Notes: generated by a model from the letters alone, not told the origin. Positions 5,678 through 13,139 are shown, numbered from the stretch's first letter. The stretch: 21,848 nucleotides of DNA from an uncultured Collinsella sp. (GCA_900551555.1 URWC01000013.1:1-21848); one strand, 5' to 3'. Made by a program: numbers and translations.

Positions 5678-6790
5678 CTATAGATACGCACCGAGGTTGA
5701 TGGCCGTGGCGTCGGTCTGGCTGCTTGCCTGGGTGCTGGCGCGTTCCAGCAGGAACGGCCGCACGAGTTCTTGGCGGTTGATGTCCTCGATGGCCGTGAC
5801 CGCGGTGACGGTGCGCGCGGCAGAGCCGATGTGGACGTGCTTGGTCTTTGCCGGGGCCTTGTTCTCAATTTGCTCCATGAGCAATTGAACGCCCTTGCGG
5901 CCAATCTCGTAGCCCGGGGGCGCTACCGTAGTGAGCGGGACCGATCCGCTCCAAGCGAGTGGGTTGCCATCGCAACCTGCTACGCGTACTTGCCCGGGGA
6001 CGGCGATGCCTTTGTCGACCAGCGCCGAGATGACGCCCGAGGCCAGCACGTCGGTCAGACCGACGACAAAATCGGGACGTTCGTCCGCGGGGCGCTCGGC
6101 GATTTGGGCACCGATGCCGTAGCCGTCGGCAGCGGTATTCCATTCGCCGGCGTCGATGACTTCGATCTTGATATCGGGGTGTAGAGCGAGCGCTTTATGA
6201 ATGCCAAGGACGCGCAGGGTGAGTTGCATAAATGCTGCTCGGCCGACGACGACAATATGGTGCGCGCCGCGGGCGATGGCAAGTTCGGCAATGATGCGAC
6301 CCTGGGCCTCGTTGTCGGCCGCTACGTAGTAGCCGGGCTCGGAGCAATGGATGTCCAGATGGACGATCGGCACGGGCATCTTGGTCATGGCGGGGTGCCA
6401 GTCGGGGGACGCCATGGGCTGAACCATGACGCCGGACATCTGGGTGCCCATAAAGTAGCGCAGGTAATGGTCCTCGAGAATATCGTCGTTATCGGCGTTG
6501 GCGATGAGCAAGTCGTAGCCGTGCTTGCGGGCCTCGTTGTGGGCGCCGCTGGCGATTTGGAGCGAAAAGCCGTGATCGAGACGGGGGAGCACCAGGCCAA
6601 AGGACTTGGTGGCGCCGCCCGCGAGCTGACGGGCGCTTTGGTTGGGCAGGTAGCCAAGGCGACTGATGGTCTCGTTGATGAGCTTGAGGGTCTCGGGGCG
6701 CAGCTTTTCGGGATGGTTGAGCGCGTTGGAAACCGTGCCCAGCGAAACCCCGGCCTCGCGCGCGACGTCGCTGATTTTTACCTTTGCCAT
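5678..6790 (-). CDS. LacI-family transcriptional repressor
   Basis: The 370-residue protein has the LacI layout: an N-terminal helix-turn-helix (KISDVAREAGVSLGTVSNAL, residues 5-24), a hinge helix (SARQLAGG, 52-59) and a periplasmic-binding-like effector domain (about 63-335). These proteins bind CG-centred palindromes and release them on binding a sugar or sugar phosphate. The last 30 residues form a tail not typical of the family. ATG 6790 was chosen because AAGGGG lies 8 bases upstream; an upstream in-frame ATG at 6835 overlaps the promoter region. No sugar operon adjoins it, so the target may be its own promoter or distant genes. A CG-centred half-symmetric site lies at 6802-6813, between its -10 box and ATG. 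The effector is unknown. Confidence 0.9.
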   Translation of the reverse strand: MAKVKISDVAREAGVSLGTVSNALNHPEKLRPETLKLINETISRLGYLPNQSARQLAGGATKSFGLVLPRLDHGFSLQIASGAHNEARKHGYDLLIANADNDDILEDHYLRYFMGTQMSGVMVQPMASPDWHPAMTKMPVPIVHLDIHCSEPGYYVAADNEAQGRIIAELAIARGAHHIVVVGRAAFMQLTLRVLGIHKALALHPDIKIEVIDAGEWNTAADGYGIGAQIAERPADERPDFVVGLTDVLASGVISALVDKGIAVPGQVRVAGCDGNPLAWSGSVPLTTVAPPGYEIGRKGVQLLMEQIENKAPAKTKHVHIGSAARTVTAVTAIEDINRQELVRPFLLERASTQASSQTDATAINLGAYL

Positions 6791-6801
6791 AGCGGCCCCT
6801 T

Positions 6802-6831
6802 TGATGCGTTTCAAGTACAAGCCAGATTGTA
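6802..6831 (-). promoter_or_regulatory. Likely lacI-family promoter -10 box and autoregulatory operator
   Basis: On the minus strand TACAAT (6826-6831) fits a -10 box; no clear -35 box is seen. Just downstream, TGATGCGTTTCA (6802-6813) is centred on CG, with 4 of 6 positions symmetric and the outer TGA/TCA intact, resembling LacI-family operators. Its position after the expected transcript start suggests self-repression. Confidence 0.4.
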
Positions 6832-6841
6832 GCATCCCAAA

Positions 6842-6892
6842 CCTACCAAAAAGGGATAGGTTTATTTTGGCAGGTTTTATCTGGGGAAACGC
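6842..6892 (+). repeat. CCTGCC-family palindromic element, copy 3
   Basis: This copy is in the opposite orientation to copies 1 and 2. Arms CCTACCAAAA (6842-6851) and TTTTGGCAGG (6865-6874) differ at one base, the core is AAGGGATAGG, and the tail is TTTTATCTGGGGAAACGC. Forty-seven bases are identical to copy 1, 3.6 kb away. It lies between the divergent lacI-family and glmS genes. Confidence 0.85.
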
Positions 6893-6903
6893 TGTTGCCA
6901 GCT

Positions 6904-6944
6904 CAAACCACCACGAAGGGGACAGGTGCTTTTGTGGTGGTTTG
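6904..6944. repeat. Palindrome with GGGACAGG core and a different stem
   Basis: Perfect 11-bp arms CAAACCACCAC (6904-6914) and GTGGTGGTTTG (6934-6944) enclose GAAGGGGACAGGTGCTTTT. The core matches the CCTGCC family but the stem is unrelated. It begins 11 bases after copy 3 ends. Confidence 0.8.
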
Positions 6945-6969
6945 GACCGGCTGGACGTGTGTGCATCGG

Positions 6970-7005
6970 GTGGTATCTAAGTTGAGATACCACTTCTGGT
7001 ATATC
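6970..7005 (+). promoter_or_regulatory. Candidate operator upstream of glmS
   Basis: Perfect 9-bp arms GTGGTATCT (6970-6978) and AGATACCAC (6985-6993) with a 6-base spacer are followed by a third half-site, GGTATATC (6998-7005). Together they lie 19-54 bases upstream of the glmS -10 box. GGTAT/ATACC symmetry is usual for GntR/HutC-type repressors such as amino-sugar regulators, but the regulator here is unknown. Confidence 0.5.
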
Positions 7006-7023
7006 AGCTTGCGCTTGCGTGAG

Positions 7024-7029
7024 TACAAT
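7024..7029 (+). promoter_or_regulatory. Likely glmS -10 box
   Basis: TACAAT lies 75 bases upstream of the glmS ATG, in the context GAGTACAATACTC. The -35 region is not convincing: TATATC stands 18 bases upstream. The leader of about 68 bases is far too short for a glmS ribozyme. Confidence 0.5.
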
Positions 7030-7103
7030 ACTCGAACGTTATACGTCTCAGCGCCCCTTGTGCGTGGACGTCTTGCAGTCACGCGAACGAAGGGATTTAT
7101 CTT

Positions 7104-8951
7104 ATGTGCGGAATCGTCGGCTACACCGGCTCTGATATTGCAAAGAACATCCTGGTCACGGGCCTCAAGCGTATGGAGTATCGCGGCTATGACTCCTCGG
7201 GTGTCGCGCTCGAGGTGGGCGAGGGCGCCGCGGCGCACCTCGATGTCATCCGCCGCGTGGGTAAGGTCGCGGGCTTGGAGAGCGAGCTTTCCAATATCGA
7301 CAGCGACGCTACCTGCGGTATCGGCCACACCCGTTGGGCCACCCACGGCAAGCCCTCCGTCGTTAACGCTCACCCCCACACCAGCTGCGACGGTCGTATC
7401 GCCATCGTCCACAACGGCATCATCGAGAACTTCGCCGAGCTGCGCGAAGAGTTGGAGGGTCGCGGCCACCACTTTAAGAGCGAGACCGATACCGAGGTCT
7501 TCGCGCATCTGATCGAAGAGGCCTATGCCGAGACGCACGATCTGATGGCCTCCGTGCGCGAGGCTTGCACCCACGTGGTCGGTGCCTATGGTCTGGCCGC
7601 CGTGTGCGCTGACGAGCCCGGCGTGATCGCCGTGGCCCGCAAGGATTCCCCGATCGTGGTCGGCGCGGGCGAGACCGGCTCCTATGTTGCTTCCGATGTC
7701 ATCGCGCTCATCGACGCCACCCGCGATGTCGTGGTGCTCGAGGACGGTCAGTTTGCCAAGCTCACGCCCGCAGGCGTCGAGTACACCGACGAGGCCGGCA
7801 ACGTTATCGAGCCCAAGGTCACCCACATCGATTGGGACCTGGACATGGCAGAAAAGGGCGGTTATCCCGACTTTATGCTCAAGGAAATCCACGAGCAGCC
7901 GCGCGTCGTGCGCGACACGCTGGTCGGTCGTATGACGCCGGCCGGCGAGCTCGACATCGATGAGCTGGGCCTTTCGCTCGAGGAGCTCAACGACATCGAC
8001 CGCGTCTACGTGATCGCTTGCGGCACCAGCTATCACGCTGGCCTCATTGCCAAGAATCTCATTGAGGGCTGGGCTCGCATCCCCACCGAGGTGGAGGCGG
8101 CCAGCGAGTTCCGTTATCGCAACCCCATCATTACGCCGACGACGCTTGTCGTTGCCGTGTCCCAGTCGGGCGAGACGGCCGATACCCTTGCCGCCATTCG
8201 CGATGCGCGCATCAAGGGTGCCAAGGTCTTCGGCATCACCAACGTGGTGGGCAGCCCCGTGGCGCGTGAGAGCGACGGCGTCATCTACACCAAGGCCAAC
8301 AAGGAGATCGCGGTCGCCTCGACCAAGAGCTTCATCGGCCAGGTCGTGAGCCTTACGCTTTTGGCCCTGCTGCTGGCGCAGGTCAAGTACCGCTTGACCA
8401 CCAAGCAGGCGCGCATGCTGTTCCGCGAGCTTTCCGATACGGCCGAGCAGATCCAGTGGATTTTGGATACCCAAACCGAGGCCGTTCATGAGGCTGCCCT
8501 GCTGTGCAAGGACGCGCAGTCGGCGCTGTTCGTGGGCCGTGGCATGGGTGCCGCTATTTCCTACGAGGGTGCGCTCAAGCTCAAGGAAGTCAGCTACCTG
8601 CACGCCGAGGCATATGCCGCCGGTGAGATGAAGCACGGCCCCATTGCCCTGATCGACCCGGGCTTCCCTGTCATCGCTGTGGCCACCAAGAGTGCCACCT
8701 ACGACAAGACCGTGTCGAACCTTATGGAGTGCAAGGCACGCGGCGCCAAGGTCATCGTCGTTGCCACCGAGGGCGACGAGGAGATCAACAAGATCGCCGA
8801 CTGCATCATCCGCGTGCCGGCAGTCCGCGACGTGTTCAGCCCCATCACGGCGAGCGTTCCGCTGCAGCTGCTCGCCCGCGAGGTCGCCATCCTGCGCGGC
8901 TGCGACGTCGACCAGCCCCGAAACCTCGCCAAGAGCGTCACGGTAGAGTAG
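7104..8951 (+). CDS. glmS: Glutamine--fructose-6-phosphate aminotransferase (isomerizing)
   Basis: The 615-residue enzyme makes glucosamine 6-phosphate from fructose 6-phosphate and glutamine, the first step to UDP-GlcNAc for peptidoglycan; the family is about 600-615 residues. The N-terminal glutaminase domain starts MCGIVGYTG, with Cys2 exposed as nucleophile after Met removal, and contains RWATHG and HNGIIEN. Two SIS sugar-isomerase domains follow, around residues 290-430 and 460-600, with VSQSGETADTLAA and KELSY-like loop KEVSYLHAEA. The C-terminus PRNLAKSVTVE carries the conserved lysine that binds the sugar. ATG 7104 follows GAAGGGA. It is transcribed alone, from a promoter region with a GGTATCT palindrome, to its own terminator. 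It shares its substrate with the aldolase operon at the left of the window. Confidence 0.97.
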   Translation: MCGIVGYTGSDIAKNILVTGLKRMEYRGYDSSGVALEVGEGAAAHLDVIRRVGKVAGLESELSNIDSDATCGIGHTRWATHGKPSVVNAHPHTSCDGRIAIVHNGIIENFAELREELEGRGHHFKSETDTEVFAHLIEEAYAETHDLMASVREACTHVVGAYGLAAVCADEPGVIAVARKDSPIVVGAGETGSYVASDVIALIDATRDVVVLEDGQFAKLTPAGVEYTDEAGNVIEPKVTHIDWDLDMAEKGGYPDFMLKEIHEQPRVVRDTLVGRMTPAGELDIDELGLSLEELNDIDRVYVIACGTSYHAGLIAKNLIEGWARIPTEVEAASEFRYRNPIITPTTLVVAVSQSGETADTLAAIRDARIKGAKVFGITNVVGSPVARESDGVIYTKANKEIAVASTKSFIGQVVSLTLLALLLAQVKYRLTTKQARMLFRELSDTAEQIQWILDTQTEAVHEAALLCKDAQSALFVGRGMGAAISYEGALKLKEVSYLHAEAYAAGEMKHGPIALIDPGFPVIAVATKSATYDKTVSNLMECKARGAKVIVVATEGDEEINKIADCIIRVPAVRDVFSPITASVPLQLLAREVAILRGCDVDQPRNLAKSVTVE

Positions 8952-8974
8952 TTGGTTCCGCCGTTCTAGCGACT

Positions 8975-9012
8975 AAGGCCCGGCTCCACATCAAGACGGA
9001 GCCGGGCCTTTT
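8975..9012 (+). terminator. glmS terminator
   Basis: AAGGCCCGGCTCC (8975-8987) and GGAGCCGGGCCTT (8998-9010) form a perfect 13-bp stem with a 10-base loop, followed by TTCTGCATTT. It starts 24 bases after the glmS stop. Confidence 0.85.
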
Positions 9013-9024
9013 CTGCATTTGACC

Positions 9025-9065
9025 GGATAAAACCTGCCAAAATGAACCTGTCCCTTTTTGGCAGG
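9025..9065 (-). repeat. CCTGCC-family palindromic element, copy 4
   Basis: Perfect arms CCTGCCAAAA (9033-9042) and TTTTGGCAGG (9056-9065), core GGGACAGG on the minus strand, tail TTTTATCC. It directly abuts the stop codon of the GntR-type gene, where the stem plus TTTTAT could serve as that gene's terminator. It lacks the CCCCAG tail of the other copies. Confidence 0.85.
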
Positions 9066-9767
9066 TTAGCGGAGCTTGCTGGTCTCGAAGTACTCGGGGA
9101 ACTGGTCCAGAACCTCGGTCTGGTTGCGGAACATCATATGCAGGTGCTTGCTGACCAAAAAGCTCGCTTCGATAGGGTCGCGACCGGCGATAGCGCGGCG
9201 AATCTGCTTGTGTTCGTTCACGATGTCCTGATTGTCGAGAACCTGCGTGGCAGCGCGCAGCCAGCGGAAGCGCTCCAGGTCGGCATTGGTCTCTTCGAGC
9301 CACGACCACACGGTGCTGCGACATGCGATGCTAAAAATCATGTGATGCATGAGGTTGTCGCTCAAAAAGAAGCCGATGCGATCCTCTTCGGCCATGGCCT
9401 TTTCCTGCAGCGCGATGGCGCGGTCGAGCTGCTCGATGCCGGCCGACGTGGCGCGCGCACAGCATTCCACGATCACCTGCTTTTCCAGATGTTCGCGGAT
9501 GTAACAGGCACTCTCGGCAAGGGTGAGGTTGATGGGTGAGACGTAGGTGCCGCTCTGGGGCACGGTGCGCACCAGGCCTTCCTGCGCCAAGCGAACCAAA
9601 GCCTCGCGCACGGGCGTGCGACCCATATCCAGGTCGTCGCAAAGTTGCTTGACGCCCAGCTTTTCGCCCGGCTTGTAGTCCAGGTAGACGATTTTGCGTC
9701 GAATGGTGTGGTAGGACTGGTCCTGTAGGCTCGTTTCCTGCTCGCCGACGTGCATCGATTCTTCCAT
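9066..9767 (-). CDS. GntR-family regulator with FCD effector domain
   Basis: The 233-residue protein has a winged helix-turn-helix near the N-terminus (LGVKQLCDDLDMGRTPVREAL and the wing GLVRTVPQSGTYVSP) and a helical FCD domain. The metal/ligand site is visible as Asp and His in DNLMHH, His in NEHKQI and His in SKHLHM. FCD regulators usually sense carboxylates or sugar acids. Starts are uncertain: ATG 9797 has no ribosome-binding site, ATG 9767 follows GAGG by four bases, and ATG 9755 follows GGAAG by five; 9767 was taken. It is divergent from the YeiH-family gene 194 bases away, which suggests it controls that gene and itself. The effector is unknown. Confidence 0.88.
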   Translation of the reverse strand: MEESMHVGEQETSLQDQSYHTIRRKIVYLDYKPGEKLGVKQLCDDLDMGRTPVREALVRLAQEGLVRTVPQSGTYVSPINLTLAESACYIREHLEKQVIVECCARATSAGIEQLDRAIALQEKAMAEEDRIGFFLSDNLMHHMIFSIACRSTVWSWLEETNADLERFRWLRAATQVLDNQDIVNEHKQIRRAIAGRDPIEASFLVSKHLHMMFRNQTEVLDQFPEYFETSKLR

Positions 9768-9960
9768 AGCGCCTCGCAACTGTTCTATCAAACTCATATG
9801 TCAGTTGTTAATTATGCCGCGAATCAGCTCTCCGCGGTGGGTAATTCGGCTGTCGCCCGAGAACTATTGCGGCATCTTAGTCTGTGTTTGCGCAAGGCTG
9901 CGCTCAATGTTGCTGTATCATAAGCCGTCGCAAACGTGAAATAGAAAGAAGGAATCCCAT

Positions 9961-10995
9961 ATGCAACTGGCAAATATCGTACGCGAGCGCTGGAAAGGCG
10001 TCTTGTTCTGCCTGATCATCGCTATCCCCGCGACGTTGCTCGGCAAACAGATTGAAGTGGTCGGCGGTCCGGTATTTGCCATCCTCTTTGGCATGGTCCT
10101 GGCGCTCGTCTTTCCCAAGAATCGTCGCGAACAGCTCGCCGCCGGCGTTACCTATACGTCCAAAAAAGTCTTGCAGTACGCGGTTATCCTGCTTGGCTTT
10201 GGCATGAACCTCTCCCAGATCCTGTCCAAGGGCGCCCAGTCGCTGCCCATTATCGTGGCGACAATCTCGACCTCGCTTGTCATCGCCTTTGTGCTCTGCC
10301 GCGTTATGAATGTGCCGGGTAAGATCGCGACGCTTGTGGGTGTGGGTTCGTCGATTTGCGGCGGTTCTGCTATCGCCGCGACTGCACCCGTCATCGATGC
10401 CGACGATCGCGAGATTGCCCAGGCCATTTCGGTCATCTTCCTGTTTAACGTTATCGCGGCGCTCGTGTTTCCGACGCTCGGCGGCATGCTCGGGCTGACC
10501 AACGAGGGCTTTGGCCTGTTTGCCGGCACCGCCATCAACGACACCTCGTCCGTAACGGCTGCGGCGAGCGCCTGGGACAGCATGCATCCCGGCGCCAATG
10601 TGCTCGAGAGTGCCACGGTGGTCAAGCTCACCAGGACGCTGGCCATCATTCCCATCACGTTGGTCCTCGCATGCTGGCAGATGCATCTGGCACGCAAGGC
10701 CGGTGGCGACGCTAAGAGCACGTTCTCGCTTAAACGCGCGTTTCCCATGTTCGTGCTGTTCTTTGTGCTGGCGAGCGTGATCACCACGGTGCTTCAGCTT
10801 CCCGCGTCCTTTACGGCGCCCATCAAGGAGCTGTCGAAGTTCTTTATTGTGATGGCCATGGCGGCTATTGGTTTTAATACCGATATCGTCGAGCTGGTCA
10901 AAAAGGGCGGCAAGCCCATCGCATTGGGCTTTTGCTGCTGGATTGGCATTGCGTGCATGAGTTTGGGAATGCAACACGTACTGGGAATCTGGTAG
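9961..10995 (+). CDS. YeiH/UPF0324-family membrane protein, putative sulfate exporter
   Basis: The 344-residue integral membrane protein has about ten hydrophobic segments, e.g. GVLFCLIIAIPATLL, PVFAILFGMVLALVF and VLQYAVILLGFGMNL. The glycine-rich signature GVGSSICGGSAIAATAPVI (about 125-143) and GTAINDTSSVTAAA are hallmarks of the UPF0324 (YeiH) family. Such proteins are annotated as putative sulfate exporters, but transport has been shown for few, so the substrate is inferred. ATG 9961 follows AAGAAGGA. It stands opposite an FCD GntR regulator; in enterobacteria the family is usually next to a LysR regulator instead. No sulfonate-degradation genes adjoin, although serine acetyltransferase lies 8 kb away. 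Confidence 0.85.
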   Translation: MQLANIVRERWKGVLFCLIIAIPATLLGKQIEVVGGPVFAILFGMVLALVFPKNRREQLAAGVTYTSKKVLQYAVILLGFGMNLSQILSKGAQSLPIIVATISTSLVIAFVLCRVMNVPGKIATLVGVGSSICGGSAIAATAPVIDADDREIAQAISVIFLFNVIAALVFPTLGGMLGLTNEGFGLFAGTAINDTSSVTAAASAWDSMHPGANVLESATVVKLTRTLAIIPITLVLACWQMHLARKAGGDAKSTFSLKRAFPMFVLFFVLASVITTVLQLPASFTAPIKELSKFFIVMAMAAIGFNTDIVELVKKGGKPIALGFCCWIGIACMSLGMQHVLGIW

Positions 10996-11044
10996 AGAAG
11001 TAGCTTGTTTGCGTGCTGCGTGCTGGTGAGCGCATTCTCACGGT

Positions 11045-11136
11045 GGAGCGATAGGAGCTCTTGCGGGTATGGCTTGTCCGCAGGTTTATAAGTCCCGAAG
11101 AGCTCTTATCGCCCCGCCAGGATGGCGATGCGGGGC
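11045..11136 (+). ncRNA. Long stem-loop with competing downstream hairpin
   Basis: Bases 11045-11067 pair with 11094-11115 over 22 positions, with one A-C mismatch, one G-U wobble and one bulged G, around a 26-base loop. The stem contains GAGCTCTT on both sides. Its last five bases also start a second hairpin, GCCCCGC (11111-11117) with GCGGGGC (11130-11136), so the two cannot both form fully. No T-tract follows. It lies between the YeiH-family gene and the Fis-type regulator, in a 266-base gap that also holds GTGAG/CTCAC (11026-11041) and -10-like TATACT (11143). It could be a 3' structure, an attenuator or a small RNA. Confidence 0.4.
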
Positions 11137-11261
11137 AACACCTATACTCGCAGGACGGCGCTTTCTGCCCTATAGTGTTTGGTGAGCAATATCGTTCAAT
11201 TTTGAAACACTCGGTCGTGCGACCGTCGGCGGTTGCACGTCGCTGCGGACAGGGGCAAATC

Positions 11262-12479
11262 ATGGATAGCGATGCCAAGCTGAACATCTTGACCGAGGCC
11301 CTGGCTGCTGCCGGGGCCTCGGCATTGGCAATCGATGTGCGTGGGGACGTCGCGATCTCGACCATGAATGACGCGGCGCTTGAGCGGGATGTGGCGGCTT
11401 TTGTCGCTGAGCGCCTCGACCGTATAGGAGACGGCGCGCGTCTGGTTATGGGGCGTGCGGGTACGCGCCTGAGCCTGACCGTTCGCCCCACCGACAAAGA
11501 GGGCGGGGGCCTTTGGGTCGTCGTGGTCCGCGAGGTGCGCGGCGCCGCGGCGCACGCGGGCATCGAGTGGCTCAACGCCGACGAAGTCGGGGTCCGCTAC
11601 GAATCGAGCGCGTACGGCATCGTTGAGGGGGCGGCCTCGGTGGCTGCACCGGTTGCCGAGAGCTATGCGCGCGGCGTGCCCCTTATGTTCGAGGGCGAGC
11701 TGGGAGCGGGTCAGGTCGAGATTGCCATGCGCCTCTACCTGGATGGCCCTTTTGCCGATCAGCCCTTTGTTTCCGTCGCGCTCGATGAACTCACCGATCG
11801 CGGTTGGCGCCATGTGCTCAAAAGCTCCGAATCGCCGCTGTTCCAAACGGGGCTGACACTTTGCATTGAGGGCTGGAATGCGGTTGGCCCCCAGCGCCTC
11901 CGCGAGCTCGTTTCCGCGATGGCCGACACCGCGTTGGCGACGCGCTGCCATGTGGTGCTGACGGCGAATGACATGCCGGGCGGCGGCGAAAGTGATCAAG
12001 CCGCCTTTGTGACCGAGCGCTTCGCCTGTGCGGTGAGCGTGGCGCCGGCAATCGCCGAGCAGGGAGCCGCGTCGACGAAGGTCGCGCGCTATTTGGAATA
12101 TCTCGCTGATGCATTTGGGACGGCAGCGCCCACGCTGTCTGCCGCGGCGACGAAGACGCTCGATGCTTACCGCTGGCCGCGCAATTATCTGCAGCTCCGC
12201 GAGGTCTCGGAACGACTGTATATATTGGTGGGGACGGGCACGGTGGACCGCGCTGTGGCGGAGGAAGTGCTCGCCCAAGAGGACGTGATTAAGACCGCAA
12301 CCTTTGGCGCCCCGACGCTTGAAAGTGACCTGTATATCCTGCGACCGCTGGCCGATACCGAGCGAGATATCGCGCATCTGGTTGTAGACCATCTCCACGG
12401 CAACCGAACCCGTGCGGCGGAGGTGCTGGGCATAAGCCGTACAACGCTGTGGCGCTTGCTGAAGGACGATGACCGTTGA
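11262..12479 (+). CDS. Degenerate NtrC-like AAA protein with Fis-type HTH
   Basis: The 405-residue protein follows the outline of sigma-54 activators but lacks their working parts. A poorly conserved N-terminal region (1-125) precedes an AAA-like domain. There the Walker A position reads GELGAGQ (145-151), with Gln for the essential Lys. The Walker B position reads LTLCIEGW (198-205) without the DE pair, and the segment carrying GAFTGA is absent. RWPRNYLQLREVSERL (304-319) matches the RYPWPGNVREL region. A Fis-type helix-turn-helix closes the protein (RTRAAEVLGISRTTLWRLLK, 382-401). ATG 11262 follows AGGGG; an open frame back to 11061 crosses a stem-loop and is probably non-coding. It likely binds DNA without ATP-driven sigma-54 activation. 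Its target and signal are unknown. Confidence 0.7.
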   Translation: MDSDAKLNILTEALAAAGASALAIDVRGDVAISTMNDAALERDVAAFVAERLDRIGDGARLVMGRAGTRLSLTVRPTDKEGGGLWVVVVREVRGAAAHAGIEWLNADEVGVRYESSAYGIVEGAASVAAPVAESYARGVPLMFEGELGAGQVEIAMRLYLDGPFADQPFVSVALDELTDRGWRHVLKSSESPLFQTGLTLCIEGWNAVGPQRLRELVSAMADTALATRCHVVLTANDMPGGGESDQAAFVTERFACAVSVAPAIAEQGAASTKVARYLEYLADAFGTAAPTLSAAATKTLDAYRWPRNYLQLREVSERLYILVGTGTVDRAVAEEVLAQEDVIKTATFGAPTLESDLYILRPLADTERDIAHLVVDHLHGNRTRAAEVLGISRTTLWRLLKDDDR

Positions 12480-12490
12480 GCGAGGCGCCC

Positions 12491-12519
12491 GTGACCGCAC
12501 GCGACGCGTGTGCTACAGT
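12491..12519 (+). promoter_or_regulatory. Promoter with embedded palindrome
   Basis: GTGACC (12491-12496) and TACAGT (12514-12519) are spaced 17 bases. Inside the spacer is a perfect 13-base palindrome, CACGCG-A-CGCGTG (12498-12510), where a bound protein would block RNA polymerase. It probably drives the membrane-protein gene at 12564 and may be the target of the Fis-type regulator just upstream; that link is inference. Confidence 0.5.
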
Positions 12520-12563
12520 CCAAAGCGTTATTGTTTCGATTTGGTTACGGCGTGCGAGGGCAT

Positions 12564-13139
12564 ATGGCTGAGACTTCAAAACCGAGCCGCAGAAGGCGGA
12601 GTGCCGCGCCGGTCAACCGACGCACAACATCGGTGACGTGGGGCAAACACGCCTCGGGGTTTGATGGCTCGTTCAAGCGCACTAAATACGGCTATCCTTC
12701 GGCAAGCGCCCGCTTGGCAATGCAGGCAGAGTCCTCGCTGTGGGGCCGCAAACGCGTGGTGGGCTCAAAGCTCAAGCACGACGGAACGCTCGGCTACATC
12801 AGCCGCGGGGCGGCTCGCCGCAGTGGGCTCAATCCGGCTGGTTGGCACCGTTATGTTCCGATCGCGGTCGTCGTTGCAGTGATCGTCATCGCACTCGCCG
12901 CGCTCGGATATGCCGGCGGTGGCGCCAACTTGGACGCAGTGTTTAAATCGCCCGAGCTCGCGCATGCAGGCACAGAAGTTGTCGAGGGCGCTCAGACCCA
13001 GACGGGCGTCGCACCCCAGCGCGGTATCGTCGCGGCGGCCTCCACCATCGCCGACGCGCAAAAGGACGAAGATAAGCAAGGCGACGACGCCGAAACGGCC
13101 CAGGCAAATGAAACGGCAACAACTCCATCGGCGGGATAA
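12564..13139 (+). CDS. Uncharacterised single-pass membrane protein
   Basis: The 191-residue protein is not recognised. A basic N-terminal region (residues 1-96, with SRRRRS near the start and RGAARRS before the membrane) precedes one transmembrane segment (about 97-117, YVPIAVVVAVIVIALAALGY). A low-complexity tail of about 70 residues follows, rich in Ala, Gln, Glu, Asp and Thr. The positive-inside rule predicts a cytoplasmic N-terminus and an external tail. ATG 12564 follows GCGAGGG; the frame is open back to 12510, but that part overlaps the promoter. The gene is convergent with the nitroreductase gene 64 bases away, and no terminator is visible between them. Position suggests it is co-regulated with the Fis-type regulator, without proof. 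Confidence 0.75.
   Translation: MAETSKPSRRRRSAAPVNRRTTSVTWGKHASGFDGSFKRTKYGYPSASARLAMQAESSLWGRKRVVGSKLKHDGTLGYISRGAARRSGLNPAGWHRYVPIAVVVAVIVIALAALGYAGGGANLDAVFKSPELAHAGTEVVEGAQTQTGVAPQRGIVAAASTIADAQKDEDKQGDDAETAQANETATTPSAG

Noticed and set aside
7036..7103. glmS ribozyme
   Set aside because: The leader after the likely promoter is about 68 bases, much too short for the ribozyme core, and shows no matching pseudoknot pattern.
6903..8636. 577-codon open frame on the minus strand opposite glmS
   Set aside because: It lies antisense to a fully conserved glmS, its translation is rich in low-complexity Leu/Gly/His/Arg typical of frame shadows in GC-rich genes, and it has no ribosome-binding site or family match.
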